Shown here piece after piece: positions 56,901-64,000 of a stretch of 64,000 nucleotides of DNA. The stretch spans positions 89,551 through 153,550 of the forward strand of contig JAKEKT010000092.1 in NCBI GenBank assembly GCA_021495925.1, given 5' to 3'. Source of the stretch: Diplodia intermedia (lineage: Eukaryota > Ascomycota > Dothideomycetes > Botryosphaeriales > Botryosphaeriaceae). The stretch's first letter is position 1; each line of letters opens with the position of its first letter. The translations under genes and the position numbers were made by a program. A model generated the notes under the pieces. That model saw nothing but the letters and a program-made list of their open reading frames with translations, did no database searches and was not told where the DNA came from.

Positions 56901-59900
56901 GTTGGTGCCGCGGGTTCCGGTGCTTTGCGCTTCTGTACCATCTTAGTCACCGTGCCTCTCTTAGGTTTGGCCACTTGCGACCCTCCAAAGTCCTCGAGAT
57001 CTACGACCTTCTTGGTGACAACATTGGCGTCGATGTCAGCCAATGCCTTCTTCCCGAACATGTCCGTCATCTTCTTTTGCTTGAAAACATCGTCCTTGAT
57101 CCGGATTCTCCGTTCAAGCCAATCGGGGTGCGCAACGCGAGGGACAGGATTCCGGAGTTTCTGGAGCGCGGCCGGGATTGTGATGAGCTTCTGGATGACC
57201 GAACCAAGACGTTCTAGATAGTAACTCCAATCGGTGATGGTCCTAGGGTCACAGTCCCCGGGATCGGACTTCAACCACTTTCTCAAGAAGTACTTCTTGA
57301 CAGACTCTTCGGCGGAGAATATGGCAACCGGGATAGCCCGTTCCGTGACTGGGGCGTTTCTGGGCTGAGAAGAAATGATGTACTTGCAGTTCAGGCCCTT
57401 GTCCTTGATCATTTGCTCACCCAGAAACTCGGCCAGACGTCTCGCGGTAGTGATGGCAGTGGTCTTCGCGCCGCCGTATTCCTCAACAGTCTTGGTCATG
57501 TTCTTGTTCTCGCAAATGAGATCAATGAGCTCCTCGTCGGCAAGTGTGGTTCCCTGAGAGTACAGGACGTCCAGCCACTGATCGGCCACTTTAGCAACGG
57601 CGGCATAAGTCTCCTGGAGGGTGCTACCCTCAAGGAAGAACTTGAAGATCTGAGTTTGGAAGATCTTGATTAGCTTCAATTCTCCTCTTCTCTTGACTTC
57701 GAAGCCCTTGAGCTCAGCCAGACTGCCGTCGTGGTTAAACACGGCATATCGCTTTTTCAAGTTCTTATCCTCTTCCTTTGAAGTGGGCAGAATCATAGCT
57801 TTGTATGGTCCGTCAACCTCGAAGAAAATACTGTTGTCGCTGCGAGTTTCGTAACGGAAGGTTTCAGGGTCTTTCAACTCCTGGTATTGGTGGTTGGTGA
57901 ACTTGTCGTGGACTCTGTGGTTCAGCATAACGCAAGGGTAAGAGATGGCGACCTTCTTGCCGTTTTTGGTCTTGAACGCGAAGTTCTCTGGGAAGGTTGC
58001 AGGCAGAATGCACCAGATACCATCCGTGTCCAGCTCAAGTGGTCTTCCTATCCTCTCCACCAGCTGGCAAGCCATCTGAATGATGCTGGCGCCGGTGAAA
58101 CAGGTAATGCCAGCCATCTCCAGAGAGTACCAACGTGAACCCTTTCTCATGACGTAGCCGTAGAAACTGTTCAGGATGACTTTATGCGCAAGCTGGAGGG
58201 AGTCGAACAGAATGATCATCTTCTTGGCCTCATCAACTTCGGCCGAACTTGCACCAGATGCCTTTAGGCTGTCCGTCTTGCCCTTCCACACCTTTTGCTT
58301 TCCCTTGAAGTCATAGCGACGATCACGAAACGTACTGACTGTGTCGACATAGAAAGGGTTCTCGCGTTGGCAAATGATGGACTCTCGTTGCGTTGTGGTG
58401 GACTCGTGGATTTTGTGGTAGATCTTTTTGCTGTAGTCCTGTAACCGTTTCTTGATCATCGAGGCTTGTTCGTCGAGCGAGAGCTCTTGGAATGATCTTG
58501 TTGTGCCTGGCCTCTTCCCGGGGAACCTTTCGTTCTCCAACGCGTTCCGAATCATGTTGTACTCGTCTCTCTTGGCTGGCAAGTATTCTCCTCTCCAAGC
58601 CCATGGTAACCGGCGATCGCAAGTCTTGCCCGGTCTGTTGAAATCGCATGCGGCACAGTCTGCCTCTGTGACCATGGAATCCGGCTGAAGGCGGTTTGTT
58701 GTCATGATGTTGGGATACATAGAGGCGACGTCCAAGTGGTAGATGGAAGGTTTTTCGTTCCTGTTGGGAGTGTCCCTCAGATTCCGTAGCTTCTCTGCAA
58801 TCTGCTCTTTGACCTCATCGTAGTTGGTGATATCGTCTAAAGATTTCTTCTCTTCGACCGTGATGCTGAACTTCAAAGCTGCGTCCAGCTCGTCGATGAG
58901 TTGTTGGAAAGCTGCCGAATCGAGAGCGAAGTTGACAGGTATGTCACTTCTGAAAACACCAGCTTCAATACTTTCGACGTGACCACCCACGTACGTCTCA
59001 GATTCCAGAAGGTGACCATCCCAGAAGGATTCCCTAGGCGCCACATGCTTGTTGGGGAGCACAATCTCTTTCTGATATGCTTGGACCATCAGCAACATCT
59101 CGCAAAGAGTACCGGTGCCTTTCCGCAACACGTCGTCTGGGCCGAGAGGGATAATGGTGCAGAGAGAGAAGATGAATGGATGGACGTATTTCATGTACAG
59201 GTAGTACGTTGCGACTGCATCTGATACTGAATACTCGGCGAGGATCTGGGGCTTCTCCGAAGCGTAGGGAGTCATCAGTTCCGGATCCAACTCATCGGGA
59301 TCATAACCCAGCTTTGCAACCGTGACAGCCTTTAAACCACGGCTTCCCTGAGGCAGATAACTGTCACGGTTTACCCATGCGAAGGCGTCCAAGTGGCAGC
59401 AGTAATCGGACTGGTAGATGTCCTCGCTGTTCTTCCGGAAACCGATTTCTTGGTACATGTCGATGCCCAGAATGCTCGCTCGTGCTTCAACAAAGGGCCA
59501 ATCGAAAAAGTCACCGTTGTAAGTGACCATTACCGTGGGCTTTGCGATCTTGATGTGCTCGAAAAACTTCTCGATCATGGCTTTCTCGTCCGGCTCGTTG
59601 AAGATCATGAAAGGCCCCTCGTACTCGGGCTTTGGGGTGTAGTCGAAGTCTGCAATGTCTTCGGACACAATTTCTCTGTTGGTGATGAGGAAACCCTGCC
59701 CGTCTATCATGTAAGAAATCATCATGATCTGGTCGACTGTAGAATCGGGGAATTTCAGTGGTGCTTTGGAGGTTTCGATATCGTATGCCATCACAACCGG
59801 GTCGGCACGCGTTAACCGGTCTTCGATGCAGGACAGAGTTGTGGTGCCGTGCTTTGCCTCTACCCAGTACCATTTTCCGATGCGAATGTCTATACAAGGT

Positions 59901-60745
59901 TAGTCCTGCCCATTTGAGGGCATCTTGGAAGCCATACCTAGATCAATGGCGACTCGAACGTGGTATGGTACGTCATACTCTCGGATATCAACAATAAAAT
60001 CACTTGCGTCTACAAATCCATTGGGTCGTTTATCGTAATCTTGGTCGTCGTCGAATATGTCAAAGCCCGCATTCGCGCTACAGGTGCTGTCAGCTCCTGT
60101 CGTAAGCATCAGCGGGGAAACAACGTACCTCGCCACCTCGGCATATGTGTCCATAGCATTCATCTTCTTCTTGTTGGTCTCCGCAATCGGAAATAGCGAC
60201 TTTCGCACGGCCAACAGGTCTGGAACATTGACGAAGGCGAGCTTCAGGAAAGTCCTGCGGTAACCCAGGAGATGATTCGGCATGCTGAGATCCTCCTTCT
60301 CAACCTTCGAGACAGTCTTGACCAGACCCTCAAAGTTGCGCTTGCACCACTCCTCAACGTCTGCCTCCTTCCCTCGTTTTGTTGCCACCAAGAAGTACGG
60401 ATCATATCCCACGGTCGCCTTGAAGTACTCTTCCTGATTGTCGGCGATAAAGTAGAAGTCGACACCCGCGCGGCCTCCGGGGTAGTTGTCGTCCTCAATG
60501 GTGGTACTGTGCATGTTGAACAGCCAGCCAGCCTTCTTCTTGCCAGACTCATAGCGCGCAAAACCAAAGGTCTCGTCGATGCTGTGAGCGAGCCGTGTAG
60601 CTTCAAGTTTCTCATTTTGTGATGTCGCTTCGCTGCTGCGGAGGGCGGACACGTCCACCGTCTTGGGTCCTTTCCGTGGTCCGTATGAAGTGTTGCCGTT
60701 CTTGCCCATTCGCCTGAACGGCTGTCCGGCGCGGCGTGGAGGCAT
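53906..60745 (-). CDS. POL2: DNA polymerase epsilon catalytic subunit
   Basis: Three exons: 60745-60129, 60077-59938 and 59889-53906, giving 2246 residues. Exonuclease motifs are intact: MAYDIETSKAP (Exo I), VTYNGDFFDWPFVEAR (Exo II) and YSVSDAVATYYLYMKY (Exo III). Polymerase motifs follow: LDVASMYPNIM (A), KVILNSFYGYVMRKGSRWYS (B) and ELDTDGIWCILP (C). The second, inactive polymerase half extends to the C terminus, which ends with two cysteine clusters: CDDCTAVRDVDLC with CPACR, and CGKCGRL with CFMEHCAC, the latter known to contact the other subunits. It is the leading-strand polymerase of the nuclear replisome. Length fits the family. The 51-bp intron 60078-60128 contains no stop and is a multiple of three. 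COX20 diverges from it. Confidence 0.97.
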
Positions 60746-61094
60746 TGCGAAAGAGCGAGTGAGCCGCTGGGTGCGGTTCGGGGTATTCGGCAGCAGAAAC
60801 GAATTATTGGGGTATCATCTGAACGTCGACATTGGAAAGCGGCCTGGGAGGAGAGGGCGGAGAGGAGAGGTGAGGGGCCAGGCGTGTTGTCTGCGCCTGC
60901 GGGCTGGAGTAAGAATCTCGGGCTTGCTGCACCGATGCACGACGCGAGCTGGGGTCGCGTCGACGCGTTAGCGCGCGCCGGCCAATGAGAGCTTAGCAGA
61001 CGCTAATGTCGGCAGTCGGCGTTGGACGCACCAACCTCCGACGCTCATGCGATCATAGAATTCCCCAAGCTCACCTCCGCCACAGCAACACACC
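60746..61094. promoter_or_regulatory. Divergent promoter region, POL2 and COX20
   Basis: 349 bases. ACGCGT, the MCB core recognised by the G1/S factor MBF in yeasts, lies at 60963-60968, 218 bases before the POL2 ATG, within a CGCG-rich patch. This fits an S-phase gene but the hexamer is not rare in GC-rich DNA. Confidence 0.4.
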
Positions 61095-61729
61095 ATGGCC
61101 GACGACACGAGACAGGATCCCACAGCCGCACCTGACGCAGCACCATCCGGCGACCCCAATGTGCGCCATGCGGCCAAGCGGTACGAAAGCTTTGTGCCTG
61201 CCGCATCAGGCGACAACCCCAATGTCATGCCGGGCGGGACGCAGCACACGGCCGGCGGCGAAAGAATTGGGGACGTGAACCTGTCGGCAGGGCTGAAAAC
61301 TATTCAGCCCAAGGACTTTCTCGAGATCCACAAATATCCCTGCGTCAGAGAAGCTCTGTTAACGAGCATTGGCACTGGCTTCGGCACAGGAGGCTTGATG
61401 GCCATTTGGGGCAGTAAGTATTATTACATAGCAACTATAGGTGACTAAATGCTAAGTACTTGCTTCCAGAACCCGTTGTAAAATCGTGCAATTGGGCAGC
61501 CGGTGTTTTCGTCTTCACTTCAATCGCATCCTACGAATTTTGCAAGCAGAAGCGCAGACTGGAGGCCGAGGGCATGACCAGGGCGGTCGAAATCATGGAC
61601 AGAAAGCGAGAAGAGAAGCGGGCAAAGAAGCTGGAAACCATTGCAGCACGGCGGAAGGCCAAGGAAGAGAGCGACAGACTGGAAGAGGAGCGCATGAATG
61701 CGAAGAAGCCGTGGTGGAAGGTGTGGTGA
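61095..61729 (+). CDS. COX20: Cytochrome c oxidase assembly protein Cox20
   Basis: Two exons, 61095-61413 and 61470-61729, giving 192 residues; intron of 56 bp in phase 1. The family core is seen as YPCVREALLTSIGTGFGTGG followed by a hydrophobic segment, then NWAAGVFVFTSIASYEFCK, the second membrane segment with the cysteine near its end. The C-terminal 60 residues are highly charged and helical. Cox20 (FAM36A in animals) sits in the mitochondrial inner membrane and chaperones Cox2 during maturation. The N-terminal 60 residues are polar and low in conservation. It diverges from POL2. Confidence 0.85.
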
Positions 61730-62394
61730 TGCTGGCCAGCTTCATTAACTTACGACGGCATTATTTGTATGAGTAGATACGGGGTCCTGCTGCGAAGTCT
61801 CGAACTTTGATGAGCGCGCTTGATTCCATAGCGATCGAGGATTCTCTGGGCATGTAGGTGCCAAAAGCCAAATACAAACAAGCTCCACCAGCCAACTACT
61901 CGACTACTCATGGGCGATTACCCCGCGTTTCGCGGATAATCTGCGCACTGACCACACATTTTCTTCAAGTCTTTGATACTGGCAGCCGGCGGAGATTGGT
62001 GCTGACCGGCCAATTGATGTAACAACTCTCGCGCCGACGTCGTGATGGAACCGAGAGGGCGCAGTGAGTCATGTTGTGAGACAGGGCTGTATGCTGAATG
62101 CTGGCAATCACGATCGCTAAACGGACGAATCGACCACACCATCTTGAAATGCACAGATCTGTCGGGTATCGTAAGCTGCGTCTGATCCAAGTAATCCATC
62201 GGCCGGTTCTTAGGCCCATTCAGCCCTACAGGTAGGCGGATCTGCGTGCAGAAGTGAGGCGCACGAGCGCAAACAGGGTCCAGTAGTCCAGGCCCGGTCA
62301 GAGGCACGCACACTACGCATTACTCCAGCTCCGCCCCCTCCCATACCACTCTACATCTTCCAAACAAACCCGGCTCCACCTTGGCTCTCTTCAA
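61730..62394. other. Intergenic region upstream of the hypothetical gene
   Basis: 665 bases. A minus-strand frame at 61918-62313 (131 codons) shows no domain and is not called. The right end is pyrimidine-rich, as expected of a leader. Confidence 0.4.
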
Positions 62395-63432
62395 ATGCAT
62401 GATCTGGAACTCCCTCCTCGATTGCAGACCAGCTTCGCCCGTCCCGCCGAGCCGCTGCAAATGACAGCATCGCCCAAGCGCAAGCGCGGCCCTTCCGACC
62501 CCGCTGTACCGACGACGCAACCTTTCGCGCCCCGCCTGAATACAACATCCGCCTTCCCCGGACCCATCGATGCGCGCTGCGCCAGCGCCTCCGATCCCCA
62601 CAGTAGCGCACCCAGCGCATTACTCGCAGCAGCAAATGTCGAGTCCGGCTCCGAGAGCCCGCGCTCGCGAGTCGCAAATCAATTCGAGCGCTTGCAGATC
62701 CACAAAGGCGGAGGCAGCACCCTCCCGGTGATAGACTTCGGCAGCGGCGACGCAGGCACCAATGCGACGAAGAAGGCAAAACATAGCGACAGCCATGCCG
62801 ACAGCCAACAGTCCACACTGCAGGAGGGAGGAAACCGCCTGTCGTATCAGCACGAGCTGAGCAGTCCGCCGTCCCAGCCGGTACTGGAGATTGCGGAAAC
62901 GCCTCAGCCTCCAACCGTCCGCTTCGCCGCCGCAACAACGACAGCGACAGACGACGGAGGGACACGACCATCACCGTCATCCTCACCCTCCGTAAAGCTC
63001 TTCCTCTCCACGCGCCGCCCGAACCCGAAGCTACAACATCGCCGGTCGCCATCCCCTTCGATCCGGACCTTCGCTACGTCATCGGGCTCCCCAACCTCCG
63101 CGTCGTCATCCTTAGCACCCCCGCCACCACCGTCGTCCGACCAGGCCGCGTTGACGTGGCAGGACTCGGAGATCACAGGGCACGAGATTGACCGGGAGCG
63201 CGACGACGATGGCTACGGGATCAACGGGCTAGGGTTCCGCCCGACGCACGCCGTCGCCCAGCACCGCGCGCTCAAGCGCCGCCAGCAGATACTGGAATGG
63301 CGTGCGCGCGAGGCGAGGGAGGCGCGGCAGAAACGCAGCGAGAGGAGGCGGTTGGCTGCGTCGATCGCCGCTTCCGATCAAAGAAAGGTGGGCGGCGAGG
63401 CGGCGCAGAAACGTATGGTCAGGTTCGAATAA
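62395..63432 (+). CDS. Hypothetical protein with conserved C-terminal basic helix region
   Basis: Single exon, 345 residues from the ATG at 62395; an alternative start at 62461 (MTASPKRKRGPSDP) places a nuclear-localisation-like KRKR at the very N terminus and may be the real one. Most of the protein is Ser/Pro/Thr-rich and looks disordered. The C-terminal 100 residues are ordered in appearance: ALTWQDSEITGHEID, DDDGYGINGLGFRPTHA, then a long helix ALKRRQQILEWRAREAREAR and KRSERRR. I recall similar C-terminal blocks in uncharacterised fungal proteins but cannot name a family. Function unknown; a nuclear location is suggested by the basic clusters. Confidence 0.65.
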   Translation: MHDLELPPRLQTSFARPAEPLQMTASPKRKRGPSDPAVPTTQPFAPRLNTTSAFPGPIDARCASASDPHSSAPSALLAAANVESGSESPRSRVANQFERLQIHKGGGSTLPVIDFGSGDAGTNATKKAKHSDSHADSQQSTLQEGGNRLSYQHELSSPPSQPVLEIAETPQPPTVRFAAATTTATDDGGTRPSPSSSPSVKLFLSTRRPNPKLQHRRSPSPSIRTFATSSGSPTSASSSLAPPPPPSSDQAALTWQDSEITGHEIDRERDDDGYGINGLGFRPTHAVAQHRALKRRQQILEWRAREAREARQKRSERRRLAASIAASDQRKVGGEAAQKRMVRFE

Positions 63433-64000
63433 CGGCCTTTTTCCCCCCTAGTATGTGAAATTTCGATCGATCTAGGCTTTGGTCTTTCTCTTCTCTTTTC
63501 GCTATATGGGCAATGATAAACATGAGGGCTGAATACTGAGTTGGCTCAAGGCGTTTTTACTACTAACAGGGCATCCACTGATCTATGGATGGTGAGATAC
63601 CACGGCTGGTCTGGCGTTAATATTAATTGCGCTCGTCCTTTTTTTCATTACTTGCCCGGCGCCAATTGCTACAGGTGTGTTTCTTGGCAATCGTGCAATG
63701 AATTCTTCTCCTAATACCGATTTTTGTTCTCACTTCATTTGGAAAAGCGCTTCGACTTAACTGATTTGAATATACGTCATGAGCACGCAAAGCTTTGTGG
63801 GATGCACAAGAATGTTACACATGTTTGGAAGTCCCTAACGTCTCATCTACCTATGTCTTACATGGAGATCGTACACGCCCTGATGCCATCTGCTGGCTCG
63901 TGTCTGGGGTCGTAAATCCGGACATGGCTGCTTGGCGCGGCGGTATGGTGAGATTTCCGTGACACGAGGGAGTCTCGAGATATGGTGGGCGATAAATGGT
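63433..64000. other. No gene recognised at right edge
   Basis: 568 AT-rich bases that probably include the 3' UTR of the preceding gene. A 63-codon frame at 63724-63915 has no features. Confidence 0.4.

Noticed and set aside
61918..62313. 131-codon minus-strand frame between COX20 and the hypothetical gene
   Set aside because: No family features, no partner exons, and it overlaps the probable promoter of the downstream gene.

Overview
The window is nuclear DNA of a filamentous ascomycete (Pezizomycotina). The support is protein-level similarity to well-known families (Pom152, Dhh1, Nop56, eS26, DNA polymerase epsilon, Thi4, Con-10, CrnA-type nitrate transporter), short GT-AG introns of mostly 47-175 bp with CTAAC/CTGAC-like branch points, GC-rich genes with little space between them, and a fungal TPP riboswitch. 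I cannot place it below subphylum; a dothideomycete is only a guess. No mobile element, rRNA, convincing tRNA or CRISPR array was seen.

Layout. 1-1687: no gene recognised. 1.7-11.1 kb: CBS/PB1 protein (-), ribosomal protein eS26 (+), ELYS-like nucleoporin (-), DUF3431 membrane protein (+), secreted RNase T2 (+). 11.4-19.5 kb: four head-to-tail genes on the minus strand encoding related RING-between-RING (RBR) ubiquitin-ligase-like proteins, here RBR-A to RBR-D. 20.6-29.7 kb: housekeeping block with POM152, UCH37-type deubiquitinase, mitochondrial rhomboid protease and DHH1. 31.8-34.3 kb: a fifth RBR paralogue (RBR-E, +). 35.5-44.2 kb: nitrate transporter, LaeA-like/UMTA methyltransferase, Con-10-like protein, uracil-DNA glycosylase. 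44.9-53 kb: RSC1/2-type chromatin remodelling subunit, NOP56, THI4 with a TPP riboswitch in its leader, and a decayed protein kinase. 53.9-63.4 kb: POL2 (DNA polymerase epsilon), COX20, and a conserved-looking hypothetical protein.

The most unusual content is the local RBR family. All five proteins keep RING1 and the RING2 segment with its catalytic-type cysteine. In four of the five genes a phase-2 intron ends one nucleotide before the codon of that cysteine, which is strong evidence of recent common descent. They differ by module loss: two lack the central IBR zinc site, one lacks the C-terminal zinc module, one lacks the intron and has a glutamine-rich tail, and one needs an extra intron or has a frameshift. 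The second strong observation is in the THI4 leader: nine bases around a 5' splice site are perfectly complementary to the P4-P5 part of the TPP aptamer, the arrangement known to let thiamine pyrophosphate control splicing in Neurospora.

Exon coordinates were worked out by hand from GT-AG junctions and reading-frame continuity. Most junctions were checked by exon-length arithmetic, but single-base errors are possible.
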